From: Vibrio sp. SS-MA-C1-2
Lineage (GTDB): Bacteria; Pseudomonadota; Gammaproteobacteria; Enterobacterales; Vibrionaceae
DNA: 64,000 nucleotides
Reading direction: 5' to 3'
NCBI RefSeq assembly: GCF_021513135.1
Contig: NZ_CP090981.1
Location: 1,364,001 to 1,428,000 of the forward strand
Shown piece after piece: positions 8,669 to 19,050 of the stretch (positions within the stretch are counted from its first letter, which is position 1; each line of letters begins with the position of its first letter). The notes beneath the pieces are model-generated. The model was not told the DNA's origin and made no database searches. It saw nothing but the letters and a program-made list of their open reading frames with translations. The position numbers and the translations under genes were made by a program.

Positions 8669-11341
8669 TTATTTTTTAGCTGGTTTTTTCTGGTCAGCTT
8701 TTTTCTTAATAACTGTCGTGCCTTCGAATGTCTCACCTTCAACATAAGCTTTACCATAGTAAGCAGCCGTTAATACTTCTTTTAGCTCAGAGATTAATGG
8801 GTAGCGAGGGTTTGCACCCGTACACTGGTCATCAAACGCTTCAACAGAAAGATCATCAAGCTTCGCTAGGAAGTCTGACTCATTAACACCAGCCGCTTGA
8901 ATAGACATTGGAATATCTAGAGCCACTTTTAGCTCGTCTAACCATGTTAATAGACGTTCAATCTTCTGAGCAGTACGGTCACCTTTTTGGCTTAGACCTA
9001 AGTGGTCAGCAACTTCAGCGTAACGACGACGTGCTTGTGGACGGTCATACTGAGAGAATGCAGTCTGCTTAGTTGGGTTGTCGTTTGCGTTATAACGAAC
9101 GACGTTAGAAATAAGTAGTGCATTAGCTAGGCCGTGTGGTACATGGAACTCAGCACCAATTTTGTGAGCCATTGAGTGACATACACCTAGGAATGCGTTA
9201 GCAAACGCGATGCCTGCGATTGTTGCTGCATTATGTACTTTCTCACGAGCAATTGGGTCAGCAGCACCATTTGCGTAGCTTGATGGTAAGTACTCTTTTA
9301 GCATCTTAAGTGCTTGTAGCGCTTGGCCGTCAGAGTATTCATTCGCAAGAACAGAAACATAAGCTTCAAGTGCGTGAGTCACTGCGTCATAACCACCAAA
9401 TGCAGTTAGTGACTTAGGCATGTTCATCACAAGGTTAGCATCAACGATTGCCATATTTGGCGTTAATTCGTAATCTGCTAATGGGTATTTAGCGCCAGTT
9501 TTGTCATCAGTAACAACCGCAAATGGTGTCACTTCAGAACCTGTACCCGATGTTGTTGTGATACAGACTAGCTCCGCTTTTTTACCCATTTTAGGGAACT
9601 TGTAAATACGTTTACGGATATCCATAAAGCGCATAGAAAGCTCTTCAAAGTGAGTTTCTGGGTGCTCGTACATAACCCACATAATCTTCGCTGCATCCAT
9701 TGGTGAACCACCACCTAGCGCGATGATAACATCAGGCTGGAAGCTCTGCATTGCTGCAGCACCTTTTTCAACAACAGATAACGTTGGATCTGCTTCTACA
9801 TCAAAGAAAGTATGAACTTCGATACCTTGTGCTTTAAGTAGAGATACCACTTCATCAGCATAACCATTGTTGAATAGGAAACGGTCTGTTACTAGGAATG
9901 CACGTTTCTTATCTTCTAAATCACTCATTGCGATTGGAAGGCTACCACGACGGAAGTAGATTGATTTTGGTAGTTTGTGCCACAACATATTTTCAGCTCG
10001 CTTCGCTACTGTTTTCTTGTTGATAAGGTGCTTAGGACCTACGTTTTCAGAGATAGAGTTACCACCCCATGAACCACAACCTAATGTTAGTGATGGTGCA
10101 ACGTTAAAGTTGTACAGATCACCGATACCGCCGTGAGTGGTTGGGATGTTAACAAGAATACGTGCTGTTTTTAGCTTATCACCAAAGTAACGAATACGGT
10201 CTGCATTCGTATCTTGGTTAGTGTATAGACCAGATGTATGACCGATACCACCGATTTCAACCATGGTTACTGCTTGAGCAACGGCATCTTCGAAGTTATC
10301 TGCACGGAATAGACCTAGTGTTGGAGATAGTTTTTCATGAGCGAATGAGTCGTCATAAGAAACTTTACCCAGACCTTCACCAACCAATACTTTAGTATCT
10401 GAAGGAACAGTTATACCCGCCATTTCAGCGATAGCAGAAGCTGGTTGACCAACGATTTTTGCGTTTAATGCACCATCGATAAGAAGAATTTTACGTACTT
10501 TATCTGCTTCTGATTTGCTTAAAACATACGCTTTGTGAGAAGCAAAACGCTCTTTAACTTCGTCATAAACTTCATCAACAACGATAGCAGCCTGCTCTGA
10601 TGCACAAACAACACCGTTATCGAATGTTTTAGACATAAGAATAGAAGCAACCGCACGTTTGATATCAGCGGTTTCATCGATAACAACAGGAACGTTACCT
10701 GCACCAACACCGATAGCGGGTTTACCTGATGAATAAGCCGCTTTAACCATGCCTGGACCACCAGTTGCAAGGATAAGGTTGATATCGTCATGCTTCATTA
10801 ATGCATTTGATAATTCAACTGAAGGCTGGTCAATCCAACCAATGATATCTTTTGGTGCACCAGCTGCGACTGCCGCATCAAGAACAAGTTTTGCAGAATC
10901 ATTTGTTGAGTTTTTAGCACGTGGATGTGGCGAGAAGATAATCGCATTACGTGTTTTTAAAGAGATAAGAGATTTAAAAATCGCTGTAGAGGTTGGGTTT
11001 GTTGTTGGAACAATACCACAGATAATACCTACAGGTTCCGCGATTGTCATCGTATTGAACTCTTCGTTCTCTTCTAAGATACCGCAAGTTTTTTCATCTT
11101 TATATTTGTTATAAATGAATTCTGAAGCGAAGTGGTTTTTAATAACCTTATCTTCGATGATACCCATACCTGACTCAGCAACAGCTTGTTGAGCTAGAGG
11201 GATACGCGCTTGGTTAGCAGCAAGAGAGGCAGCGCGGAAGATTTTGTCAACTTGCTCTTGAGAGAACGTTGAGAATTCTTTCTGTGCGGCTTTTACACGA
11301 GCAACTAAAGCGTCTAATTCAGTTAAATTTGTAACAGGCAT
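8669..11341 (-). CDS. adhE: AdhE, bifunctional acetaldehyde-CoA/alcohol dehydrogenase
   Basis: Fermentative enzyme converting acetyl-CoA to acetaldehyde and then ethanol with two NADH; it assembles into spirosomes. Residues 1-440 are the CoA-acylating aldehyde dehydrogenase with the nucleophile C246 in NGVVCASEQ, exactly the E. coli position. Residues 450-870 are the iron-dependent alcohol dehydrogenase with GGGSPMDAAKIMW and metal-ligand segments such as FHVPHGLANALL and MAHKIG. It has 890 residues (E. coli 891). AGGAG lies 5 nt before the ATG. A 560-bp leader contains an FNR-like dyad. The adhE-ychE neighbourhood is also found in E. coli. Confidence 0.98.
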   Translation of the reverse strand: MPVTNLTELDALVARVKAAQKEFSTFSQEQVDKIFRAASLAANQARIPLAQQAVAESGMGIIEDKVIKNHFASEFIYNKYKDEKTCGILEENEEFNTMTIAEPVGIICGIVPTTNPTSTAIFKSLISLKTRNAIIFSPHPRAKNSTNDSAKLVLDAAVAAGAPKDIIGWIDQPSVELSNALMKHDDINLILATGGPGMVKAAYSSGKPAIGVGAGNVPVVIDETADIKRAVASILMSKTFDNGVVCASEQAAIVVDEVYDEVKERFASHKAYVLSKSEADKVRKILLIDGALNAKIVGQPASAIAEMAGITVPSDTKVLVGEGLGKVSYDDSFAHEKLSPTLGLFRADNFEDAVAQAVTMVEIGGIGHTSGLYTNQDTNADRIRYFGDKLKTARILVNIPTTHGGIGDLYNFNVAPSLTLGCGSWGGNSISENVGPKHLINKKTVAKRAENMLWHKLPKSIYFRRGSLPIAMSDLEDKKRAFLVTDRFLFNNGYADEVVSLLKAQGIEVHTFFDVEADPTLSVVEKGAAAMQSFQPDVIIALGGGSPMDAAKIMWVMYEHPETHFEELSMRFMDIRKRIYKFPKMGKKAELVCITTTSGTGSEVTPFAVVTDDKTGAKYPLADYELTPNMAIVDANLVMNMPKSLTAFGGYDAVTHALEAYVSVLANEYSDGQALQALKMLKEYLPSSYANGAADPIAREKVHNAATIAGIAFANAFLGVCHSMAHKIGAEFHVPHGLANALLISNVVRYNANDNPTKQTAFSQYDRPQARRRYAEVADHLGLSQKGDRTAQKIERLLTWLDELKVALDIPMSIQAAGVNESDFLAKLDDLSVEAFDDQCTGANPRYPLISELKEVLTAAYYGKAYVEGETFEGTTVIKKKADQKKPAKK

Positions 11342-11563
11342 GGTAACTCCTAATTTTATGAAAACTTTTTAATAAACAACCTAATTATAGGTACTTATTT
11401 ATTGAAAGGTTTTTATTGATTATAGTTTCTTACATATTTGTACTTTTATAACACTTAAATTATTGCTTTAAAACGATTCTGTAATTAAGCTTCGTTCTAT
11501 GGCAGTTATTATATCCCTCAATTCAACTTTTCTGTAATAATATTTCAGGAACTGATGATTTTT

Positions 11564-11577
11564 ATGATCCATATCAC
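11564..11577. promoter_or_regulatory. FNR-like dyad upstream of adhE
   Basis: ATGATCCATATCAC differs from the FNR consensus TTGAT-N4-ATCAA at the two outermost positions only. It lies about 225 bp upstream of the adhE start codon, inside the long leader region. Anaerobic control of adhE makes it plausible, but a two-half-site match can arise by chance in AT-rich DNA. Confidence 0.35.
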
Positions 11578-11806
11578 TTTATGGGTATAATGTTTATTGT
11601 AAATGTGGGTAATTCTCCTTTTATTTCATAGTTGGTTCAAATTTTGCTATGAACTTAAACCTCATAATGTAAGAAAATAACCATAAAATAAAAAAGGTTG
11701 ATGATTGATATGTCTCTGTTTTATCTCCTTCGTGCTTAAAGGACTAGACTAGGTTTATGACGGCACGGTTACTTTTAATCACTCCAATCATATAGAACAG
11801 GGCTGC

Positions 11807-11887
11807 TATACCTAAAATAATTGGCGTTGCTAGTAGGCGAACGAATGCAGCCAACAACCTAGCGACTTCAAGTATGAAGGGTATACA
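11807..11887 (+). repeat. ERIC-like repeat, internally deleted
   Basis: An 81-bp copy with both TATA-bearing ends intact but the central hairpin missing. It ends about 6 bp before the Shine-Dalgarno of a candidate 38-codon ORF. Confidence 0.82.
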
Positions 11888-11905
11888 TATATAAGGGGAA
11901 TTCAG

Positions 11906-12022
11906 TTGTCATCTACTCGTTATTGCAATGGCTTTAAGCATATAGTTAACATAAGCTCTTTAGCATTAGTTTTACTAACGATCTCATTCAATATAATTGA
12001 TTGGATTAGTGAATTATTTTAG
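11906..12022 (+). CDS. Candidate 38-residue membrane micro-protein
   Basis: Unrecognised. The frame opens with TTG at 11906, preceded by AAGGGGA at a good distance, and closes with TAG. The peptide has a short polar start (MSSTRYCNGFKH), then a hydrophobic stretch IVNISSLALVLLTISFNII that could span the membrane once, then an acidic aromatic end (DWISELF). A weak hairpin with five T residues follows before ychE, as expected for a separate small transcript. Against it: a TTG start, AT-rich DNA in which such frames occur by chance, and no known relative that I recognise. It lies between an ERIC-like repeat and ychE. Confidence 0.35.
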   Translation: MSSTRYCNGFKHIVNISSLALVLLTISFNIIDWISELF

Positions 12023-12026
12023 ATTA

Positions 12027-12069
12027 AAGTGTATTAATAAATTTATTTGCTAATAAATACACACTTTTT
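12027..12069 (+). terminator. Weak hairpin upstream of ychE
   Basis: GTGTATT pairs with AATACAC across an AT-rich loop and is followed by ACTTTTT. It would end a transcript covering the 38-codon ORF. Low GC makes it weak. Confidence 0.35.
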
Positions 12070-12096
12070 CTTATTAATCTTTTGGTATTTGGCTAA

Positions 12097-12738
12097 ATGG
12101 AAACACTTAATTTTGCAATTTTTCTACAATTTTTTCTTGGTTTAGTGGCTGCGGTGAATCCGGTAGGTGTAATGCCTGTCTTTGTTTCTCTGTGTAGCTC
12201 TATGTCGGTGAAAGAACGTAATCATACCGCTTATATTGCTAATCTTGCCGTTGCTGTGATCTTGACCATTTCACTGCTTGCTGGGCAGATGTTACTGGAT
12301 ATGTTCAGTATTTCTCTCGACTCTTTCCGCGTTGCGGGTGGTTTTCTGCTATTAAGTATCGCATTTTCAATGATGAGCGGTAAGCTAGGTGAAGATAAGC
12401 AGAACAAACAAGAAGAGTCAGAATCGATTGGTCGTGAACAAATTGGTGTCGTTCCTCTTGCAATGCCATTAATGGCAGGCCCTGGTGCGATCAGCTCAAC
12501 CATTGTTTATGCTGCACGCTATCCACAGCCTTTAAATTTAATGGGGTTAGCCGGTACCATTTTATTGTTTGCATTTTGTGTCTGGTTACTGTTCCGTGCA
12601 GCACCTTTGATTGTTCGCTTTCTAGGTCAAACGGGGATCAACGTGATTACCCGTATCATGGGTTTGATTCTTGCAGCACTAGGAATTGAGTTTATTACGA
12701 CAGGCTTGAAAGTTTTGTTGCCAGGCTTAGGTGGTTAG
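12097..12738 (+). CDS. ychE: YchE, MarC-family inner membrane protein
   Basis: Six-helix inner membrane protein of the MarC family. The transport function is not established; earlier links to multidrug resistance were not upheld. Two similar halves of three helices each are visible, with the family motifs NPVGVMPVF near residue 22 and MPLMAGPGAISS near residue 122. The sequence KLGEDKQNKQEESE and the C-terminus GINVITRIMGLILAALGIEF match E. coli YchE closely; length 213 against 215. As in E. coli it is next to adhE. No strong Shine-Dalgarno is visible. Confidence 0.92.
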   Translation: METLNFAIFLQFFLGLVAAVNPVGVMPVFVSLCSSMSVKERNHTAYIANLAVAVILTISLLAGQMLLDMFSISLDSFRVAGGFLLLSIAFSMMSGKLGEDKQNKQEESESIGREQIGVVPLAMPLMAGPGAISSTIVYAARYPQPLNLMGLAGTILLFAFCVWLLFRAAPLIVRFLGQTGINVITRIMGLILAALGIEFITTGLKVLLPGLGG

Positions 12739-12781
12739 TTAAGACGCGAATATTCAGCTAAATAATGAAACTGTAAAGAAG

Positions 12782-12838
12782 AAGCCACACTCTGTTTTTA
12801 ACTAGAAAGAGTTAATGAATGAGTATTGTGGCTTTTTT
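12782..12838 (+). terminator. Intrinsic terminator after ychE
   Basis: AAGCCACA pairs with TGTGGCTT across a 37-nt loop and is followed by a run of T. It may also work for the converging CoA-transferase gene. Confidence 0.72.
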
Positions 12839-12876
12839 GTCTTCAAATTATTGTCAACTTTCAATTTTTAAGCTGA

Positions 12877-14088
12877 TTAATGAATTTTATTGTTAGCTCT
12901 TAACTGATTAATGTGTTCGGATTGATAACCTAAACTTTGTAAGATTTCATTCGTATGCTCACCAATTTTTGGCGCTTGAGTAAAGGTAGGTTTTTCTATT
13001 GAGCTAAATGAGACGGGCGTATTGGCTAAAACGCTCTTTGTTCCATTTTTATGCTCGACTTCCATTAAGTAATCATTTTCCCATGCTTGTCGATCGTTTA
13101 AGACATCTTCCCAATGTAATATCTTTTCATGAGCAATGTCATTTTCGATAAGTAACACTTCCCACTCTTGACGATCTTTTGTTGCAAATTCAGCATCGAA
13201 TATGTCAATGATCTCTTTTTTGTTTTTCAACATCCCCTTTATTGAACTGTAATTCTCATTTTCAGCTAGATCTGGGCGCTTTAAAACACCTTTACAGACT
13301 TGGGTCCATTGACGTTCAAAGTTTGTGGCGGCGAGTAATAACCACTCACCATCTTTGCATTGGTAGGAGTTAACAATTGGAGTTGGAGAGTTGTTATGAC
13401 TAATTGGGTATTTTAAACCATAGCTTGTGGCGGCTAACATGGTCGAGAAGCAGTAAAGACTATTTTGATAGAGGCCAGATATCACTTTGTCGCCTATATT
13501 GGTTTTACTTCTTTTATATAGCCCAGCACACATTCCTGCTGCTAAGCTTGTGCCTGTTATGTGATCACCAAATGAGGCGTAAATGCTCATTGGGTTTCCC
13601 CCTTTTTCTACGGTATCGATCATCATGCCTGAGCGAGCAAGAAAGGCAGTAAGATCATAGCCGGGTTTATCTTTATCTGGTCCTTTTTCTCCATATCCTG
13701 CAACGATACCGTAGACTAAACTTGGGTGCTTTTGATGGATCTCTTCATAGGTTAAATGTAGTTTTTCTAGTGCTTGATTTCGATAATTTGTAATTAACCC
13801 ATCAGCCGTTTTTAGGAGCTTATGAAGGATCTCTTGTCCTTCTTGCGTTCTGATATCGATAGAGATCGCTTTTTTATTGGCATTTTCTAAATCAAAGCAG
13901 GGGTTTTGATCATCAAATGTAGGCATGGCTAAGCTGCGACCAATAATACGATATTCATCGCCAAACTTAGGCTCTATCTTGATCACTTCAGCCCCCCAAT
14001 CTGCTAACATTTTTGCTGCAACGGGAGCTGCAACATAGGTGGACATTTCTATAATTCTGACGCCATCTAGTGGTTTTTTATTATTCAT
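12877..14088 (-). CDS. Family III CoA-transferase (CaiB/BaiF, FldA/HadA-like)
   Basis: Moves CoA between carboxylic acids. The N-terminus (VRIIEMSTYVAAPVAAKMLADWGAEVIKIE) is typical of family III, and the catalytic aspartate is D175 in ASFGDHITGT. The stretches CFDLENANKKAISI and GYGEKGPDKDKPGYDLTAF look most like the clostridial enzymes FldA (cinnamoyl-CoA:phenyllactate) and HadA (2-hydroxyisocaproate), rather than like CaiB itself. It has 403 residues, the normal length. It lies 96 bp after fadA and is probably the last gene of the operon. No FldBC/HadBC-type dehydratase is present, so the acceptor is more likely an unsaturated acid used by FadB. Substrate unknown. Confidence 0.85.
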   Translation of the reverse strand: MNNKKPLDGVRIIEMSTYVAAPVAAKMLADWGAEVIKIEPKFGDEYRIIGRSLAMPTFDDQNPCFDLENANKKAISIDIRTQEGQEILHKLLKTADGLITNYRNQALEKLHLTYEEIHQKHPSLVYGIVAGYGEKGPDKDKPGYDLTAFLARSGMMIDTVEKGGNPMSIYASFGDHITGTSLAAGMCAGLYKRSKTNIGDKVISGLYQNSLYCFSTMLAATSYGLKYPISHNNSPTPIVNSYQCKDGEWLLLAATNFERQWTQVCKGVLKRPDLAENENYSSIKGMLKNKKEIIDIFDAEFATKDRQEWEVLLIENDIAHEKILHWEDVLNDRQAWENDYLMEVEHKNGTKSVLANTPVSFSSIEKPTFTQAPKIGEHTNEILQSLGYQSEHINQLRANNKIH

Positions 14089-14184
14089 TAGAGTTATCTC
14101 TCACTATATTAGGTTCCCTCTCTACCTGATGTGATTATTATTGTTATATCAATGATGAAGAGGGAGGTTATGTACGAATGAAAT

Positions 14185-15351
14185 TTATTCGACTCGTTCA
14201 ATAATCGTTGAGATTCCTTGTCCCATACCGATACACATTGTGGCTAAACCATATTTGCCACCTCGTTGCTCCATGACATTGATTAAGGTTCCAATGATTC
14301 TAGCTCCAGAGCAGCCTAATGGGTGTCCTAGAGAGATAGCGCCGCCATTCATATTGACTTTACTGTCCATTTCATTCCAAAGACCGAGATCTTTTAAGCA
14401 AGGGATTGCTTGCGCTGCAAAAGCTTCGTTGACTTCAGCAAAGTCGATCTGATCAATCGTTAGATTCGCTTTTTTCAGTGCTTTTTCTGTTGAAGGAACA
14501 GGACCATATCCCATAATTGCGGCAGGAACGCCTGCGGCGGCCAGTGAAATAACTCTGGCTCTAGGTTTGAGTCCGAGTGCTAATGCTTTCTCTTCGCTCA
14601 TCACCAGTAAACAAGACGCACCATCTGATAAAGCTGAAGAGGTTCCTGCGGTAACCGTGCCATTGATAGGATCAAATGCTGGGCGCAGTTGAGAGAGTGA
14701 TTTCTCAGTTGTTTCTGGGCGGATAACCTCATCACTTTTAACTAAGGTTGGTAGACCCTCTTCGTTATGACCCATCGTGGGTATGATCTCATTATCAAAA
14801 CGTCCCTCAATTGGTGCTTGGTGAGCCAGTTTATGAGAACGGGCTGCTAACCTATCTTGTTCTTGACGTGTGACATTATACATTTGTCCTAATTTTTCTG
14901 CAGTAAGCCCCATCATTGCTGATGCTTGAGCAACCTTTTTATCTGTGGCTGGGTTTAGACTAATACCGGTTGTCATTGGGATATGTCCCATATGCTCAAC
15001 ACCACCGACTAAAATAGTATCGGCATCTCCAGCTTTAATCATCCTTGTTGCTGAGTGTAATGCTTCCATTGATGAGCCACATAAACGATTAACGGTGACT
15101 GCGGGGATCTCTACCGGTAATCCAGCCAGTAATGCGGCGTTTCTTGCAACATTAATCCCTTGTTCACCTGTCTGCTGCACACAGCCCCAAATAATGTCAT
15201 CAATACTCTCTTCACACACTTCTGGGTGACGGTGGATCATGCTTTTCATTAAGTGAGCTGAAAGTGTATCAGCGCGAATATGACGGTAAACTCCATTTTT
15301 TGAACGCCCCATTGGGGTACGGATTGCATCGATAATTACAACATTTTTCAT
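14185..15351 (-). CDS. fadA: FadA-type 3-ketoacyl-CoA thiolase
   Basis: Cleaves 3-ketoacyl-CoA with CoA to acetyl-CoA and a shortened acyl-CoA. The nucleophile is C91 in [13 protein letters not shown], the same position as in E. coli FadA. The histidines are in NEAFAAQ and [10 protein letters not shown], and the second cysteine is in MCIGMGQG. It has 388 residues (E. coli 387). It lies 13 bp after fadB, and the pair probably forms the alpha2-beta2 complex. Because the block sits among CoA-transferases and an enoate reductase, it may be a specialised second fadBA set; whether a canonical pair exists elsewhere cannot be seen here. Confidence 0.92.
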   Translation of the reverse strand: MKNVVIIDAIRTPMGRSKNGVYRHIRADTLSAHLMKSMIHRHPEVCEESIDDIIWGCVQQTGEQGINVARNAALLAGLPVEIPAVTVNRLCGSSMEALHSATRMIKAGDADTILVGGVEHMGHIPMTTGISLNPATDKKVAQASAMMGLTAEKLGQMYNVTRQEQDRLAARSHKLAHQAPIEGRFDNEIIPTMGHNEEGLPTLVKSDEVIRPETTEKSLSQLRPAFDPINGTVTAGTSSALSDGASCLLVMSEEKALALGLKPRARVISLAAAGVPAAIMGYGPVPSTEKALKKANLTIDQIDFAEVNEAFAAQAIPCLKDLGLWNEMDSKVNMNGGAISLGHPLGCSGARIIGTLINVMEQRGGKYGLATMCIGMGQGISTIIERVE

Positions 15352-15364
15352 TTTAATACCCCAA

Positions 15365-17506
15365 TTATGCGTAGAATTTTTGATTGTTGTTGATACGAGA
15401 GATTAAACCTTCAGGTAGATGATACAGTGCGCCAAGATGCTGATAAGTTTTCGCCACGTTAGCTAACTTATCTAAACCATAGAGATCCATGTAATAGAAC
15501 AAGCCGCCTCTAAATGCAGGGAATCCTGTGCCATAAATCATCGCAATATCCGCTTCTTCTGGTGAGGCAACAATCCCTTCATCTAAACAACGAATCGCTT
15601 CAAACATCATTGGAATCATAAGACGCATCGTGATCTCATCGGTGGAGAACTCTTTGATACCATGACGAAGTGATTCAATAAGTTGATGGCTTGACTCTGA
15701 GGTTTGTGGGCGTAATCGACCGCGTTTATCGGTAACATGAGAATAGAAACCTTCACTGTTTTTCTGTCCTTGCTTACCGTTATTAAGTAGGGCGGTGAAG
15801 ATATTTACCTCAGGCTTCGTTAAACGATTAGGGAAGGCATCATCCATCACATCAATACAATGTGCTGTTGTATCGAGACCGATAACATCAAGTAGGAGCG
15901 CAGGTCCCATTGGCCAACCAAATTGTTTACTCATGACTTTATCAATGGTTGGAATATCACCACCATCGATTAATAATTGATTAAACCCTAAGAAATAAGG
16001 TGTCAAGCAACGGTTGACCAAGAAGCCGGCACAGTCATTGACAACAATCGGTGTTTTACCTAATGAGGTGACATATTTAACGGCTTTTTCGATGGTTTGA
16101 TCTGAACTTTTTTCTCCTCGAATAACCTCAACCAGAGGCATTCTTGGAACTGGGTTAAAGAAGTGAATACCACAGAAGTTTTCTGGCTTTTTCAACGCTT
16201 GAGCGAGACCACTGATCATCAATGTTGAGGTGTTGGATGCGATCATTGCATTAGGGGCAATCGTCTCTAATTCAGCGAGGACTTTCTCTTTAACCATTGG
16301 ATTCTCAACAACAGCTTCAATAATTAAGTCGGTTATTTCTAATGGCTCATTGTGAAGTGTTGGTTGAATACGATTTAAAGTTTCTCCCATCTGTCGAGGG
16401 CTTTTTTTACCTCGGGTGACTTGTTTTGCAAGTAGCTTGTTGGCTTCATTTAACCCTAAATCTAAACCGGCTTTATTGATATCTTTTAATACAATGTCCA
16501 TCTTGCGATAAGCTGAAACATAAGCAATGCCTCCGCCCATAATACCTGCGCCAATGACACCGACAACGTCAGTTTTTTCACCGTTCTTAGATAGTTTTTT
16601 GCTTTTACCTTTGACGGCCATATCAGCTAAGAAGATGGAAACAAGTGCATCAGCAACCCCACTTTCTACACACTGATTTAAACTTTTTCTCTCGATAGAA
16701 AGTGCTTCATCACGATGACAATAAGCGGAGTGCTCTATACAATCTAAGATAATATAAGGTGCAGGATAATGTTTTCCTGCTGCTTTGGCTGTCATTCCTC
16801 TGGCAGTATTGATTGAAAGTGCCAACTCATGTTGATTAAGGGTTAATGGCTCCCCCTTCTCTTTCTGACGAGCTTTCCAATCAAACTCGTTATTGATGCA
16901 TGACGTTAATAATTTCTCAGCTTGTGCGATAGGGTCTGCATCTCGACTGATTATGCCGTCAGCATAGTGCAATGTTAATGCAGAGGTTGCTTTAAAGGTT
17001 TTCCCCGTGGTTAACCATTGTAAGGCCGTATCAACCCCTAAAATACGAGGTAGTCGAGTAGCGCCTCCCCAAGCCGGTAAAATTCCTAACTTTACTTCAG
17101 GTAAACTGACCTTAACATCTTCGGTGACTAGGCGGTACTCTGCAAGTAGTGACAGTTCGACACCACCACCGGCAGCGACACCATTAACGATAGCCACTTT
17201 AGGGAATGGGAGATCTTCGAGTTTATTGTAAATGCTATGAGCCCAAGTCAGATACTCAGAAATCGCAGGCTCACCCTCTTTAAATAATTCTCTGAAGGCT
17301 TTTACATCAGCGCCGGCGCTAAATAACGGTTTCCCTGATCGAATAATTAACCCTTTAATATCACTATTCGCAAGAAGAGAAACACACTTTTCTAACTCCT
17401 CAAGCGCTGATTTTCTTAGTGTATTGACAGGATCATTGAGGTCATTAAAAACTAATTCAGCGAAGACGCCACGTTGATTTACTTGAAAACTATTACCTTG
17501 ATACAT
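15365..17506 (-). CDS. fadB: FadB-type multifunctional beta-oxidation protein
   Basis: Carries enoyl-CoA hydratase/isomerase (about residues 1-190) and L-3-hydroxyacyl-CoA dehydrogenase (about 310-700) activities. The hydratase glutamates are in GGGVELSL and LPEVKLG. The NAD site is [15 protein letters not shown]; the dehydrogenase histidine is in [16 protein letters not shown]. It has 713 residues, about 15 fewer than E. coli FadB, because the C-terminal tail is shorter. AGGAAG precedes the ATG. It lies 28 bp after the type I CoA-transferase gene and 13 bp before fadA, so one operon is likely. The dehydrogenase step makes NADH, which the divergent enoate reductase could use. Confidence 0.93.
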   Translation of the reverse strand: MYQGNSFQVNQRGVFAELVFNDLNDPVNTLRKSALEELEKCVSLLANSDIKGLIIRSGKPLFSAGADVKAFRELFKEGEPAISEYLTWAHSIYNKLEDLPFPKVAIVNGVAAGGGVELSLLAEYRLVTEDVKVSLPEVKLGILPAWGGATRLPRILGVDTALQWLTTGKTFKATSALTLHYADGIISRDADPIAQAEKLLTSCINNEFDWKARQKEKGEPLTLNQHELALSINTARGMTAKAAGKHYPAPYIILDCIEHSAYCHRDEALSIERKSLNQCVESGVADALVSIFLADMAVKGKSKKLSKNGEKTDVVGVIGAGIMGGGIAYVSAYRKMDIVLKDINKAGLDLGLNEANKLLAKQVTRGKKSPRQMGETLNRIQPTLHNEPLEITDLIIEAVVENPMVKEKVLAELETIAPNAMIASNTSTLMISGLAQALKKPENFCGIHFFNPVPRMPLVEVIRGEKSSDQTIEKAVKYVTSLGKTPIVVNDCAGFLVNRCLTPYFLGFNQLLIDGGDIPTIDKVMSKQFGWPMGPALLLDVIGLDTTAHCIDVMDDAFPNRLTKPEVNIFTALLNNGKQGQKNSEGFYSHVTDKRGRLRPQTSESSHQLIESLRHGIKEFSTDEITMRLMIPMMFEAIRCLDEGIVASPEEADIAMIYGTGFPAFRGGLFYYMDLYGLDKLANVAKTYQHLGALYHLPEGLISRINNNQKFYA

Positions 17507-17534
17507 ATTATTCTTCCTAGTTATCTAATGATAA

Positions 17535-18851
17535 TTAACAGAGGCCAACAGCGAGAGATTCATCTTTTATTGCTTGACGAAAATCTGGATGAGCGATAGC
17601 GGATAGTGCTTCAACGCGTTCAGGAACAGAAAGGCCACGAAGATCAGCACTGCCGTATTCAGTGACAATAACTTGAGTGTCATTACGAGGTGTTGTGATT
17701 GGTGTTCCCGATGGAAGTGCGACTTTAATTGTCGACTCGATACCATTTTTACCTTTAAAGGTTGATGATAAAGCGATAATACTAATACCATCTTTAGATA
17801 ACCCCGCTCCTCGAACAAAGTCGAGTTGTCCACCAGAACCAGATATTTGATGATGCCCTACGCCTTCAGAAGCAACTTGACCTGTTACATCGACCATGAC
17901 GCAGGTATTTATAGAGATAAAATTATCGTTCTTTCCTATCTCTTGAGCATTCACAACATCAATAACATTGCCGATTTCAATCTCTTTATTGTTATTGACA
18001 AAGTCGATTAACTCTTGTGAACCTGCAGTAAATGACGTGACTATTTTATTCGGTAGATGATTTTTCTTACTGTTGTTTACCGCACCTGACTTACACAGAT
18101 CCATCATTGATTCGGTAAACATTTCAGTGTGGATGCCTAAGTCTTTGTGGTCTTTTAAGGCAAAGCCAATGGCGTTTGATATTGTTCCGATACCAATTTG
18201 TATTGTCATTCCATTGTTTACATATGGCAGAACGTTACTTGCGATTTTTTGTTCTAAGTCAGATATTTTTTCTTCAGATCTTGGTGCGGCAATAGGGTGA
18301 TGTCCTTCTGTTGCCGCAGTAATATCATCAACATGGATTAGGTTGTCCTTTCCATAGAGAAAGGGTTGATGTTTATTGATAACAGCAATGACTGTTTTAG
18401 AGTGACGAATTGCTTCATTATTGGCGATTCCACCACATGCTCCCATACTCATATAGCCATGCTCATTAGGGGGTGTCATTTCAATGACGGTGACATTTGG
18501 CTTTATGTGATCAAATAGTTCTGCAAATTGAGAGAAATGAAAATTAAGCATTTCAATGTTGCCACTCTTTTGTAGTTTTCTCTCGAGAGGCCCCATAAAT
18601 AAACTTTTATGTTTAAGACTTGTTTTATATTCTGGTTGTAGAAATTTAAAAGGGTGGGTCAGTAAACCGGTATAAAGTACACACTCTTTTAATTTTGAAG
18701 TACGCTTCTCTAATTCAAGCAGAAAGTGAATAGGGGAACTTAATAACCCACCAGCCCAGATAACATCTTCTGATTGAATGAGATCAACAGCTTCAATCAT
18801 TGGTAGTAATTTGCATTGGAAGTTATCTTGCCAGTTACTTAATGTATTCAT
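17535..18851 (-). CDS. Acetyl-CoA hydrolase/transferase family CoA-transferase
   Basis: Type I CoA-transferase of the Cat1/4-hydroxybutyrate CoA-transferase group, probably moving CoA from acetyl-CoA to another acid through a glutamyl-CoA thioester. The likely catalytic glutamate is E243 in GIHTEMFTESM. The oxyanion/CoA-site segments are MTPPNEHGYMSMG (about 125) and IQIGIGTISNAIG (about 218). SGSGGQLDFVRGAG and the C-terminal TEYGSADLRGLSVPERVEAL are family signatures. It has 438 residues, the usual length. First gene of the leftward operon, divergent from the AraC-type regulator over 285 bp. Confidence 0.9.
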   Translation of the reverse strand: MNTLSNWQDNFQCKLLPMIEAVDLIQSEDVIWAGGLLSSPIHFLLELEKRTSKLKECVLYTGLLTHPFKFLQPEYKTSLKHKSLFMGPLERKLQKSGNIEMLNFHFSQFAELFDHIKPNVTVIEMTPPNEHGYMSMGACGGIANNEAIRHSKTVIAVINKHQPFLYGKDNLIHVDDITAATEGHHPIAAPRSEEKISDLEQKIASNVLPYVNNGMTIQIGIGTISNAIGFALKDHKDLGIHTEMFTESMMDLCKSGAVNNSKKNHLPNKIVTSFTAGSQELIDFVNNNKEIEIGNVIDVVNAQEIGKNDNFISINTCVMVDVTGQVASEGVGHHQISGSGGQLDFVRGAGLSKDGISIIALSSTFKGKNGIESTIKVALPSGTPITTPRNDTQVIVTEYGSADLRGLSVPERVEALSAIAHPDFRQAIKDESLAVGLC

Positions 18852-19050
18852 ATACCTTGCACTCCTATTTATTATTAAGTTTTATAAATCATGGAAGAGT
18901 ATTCTTTGCCGTCATTTTTTTCGTTATTTTATATTGAGGTATAACGAAAGAGAGGAGGTAGAATAGAAGTAAATCAGACTGTTTTTTGTACATTTCACGC
19001 CAAAAATTGTTCAATGTTGGTCAAGACTTCAAACTGCGCTGTCGTTCACA

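Larger units (their letters stand above)
11342..11905. other. Long adhE upstream region
   Basis: 564 bp without a recognisable long gene. It holds the presumed adhE promoter (transcribed leftwards), an FNR-like dyad at 11564-11577, an isolated ERIC-core-like fragment at 11781-11800 (CCAATCATATAGAACAG) and a shortened ERIC-like repeat at 11807-11887. Long untranslated leaders are usual for adhE. No -10/-35 pair stood out enough to call. Confidence 0.6.

Noticed and set aside
10749-11114. Open frame of 121 codons on the + strand over adhE
   Set aside because: Antisense to the N-terminal domain of AdhE; no ribosome site and no family resemblance.
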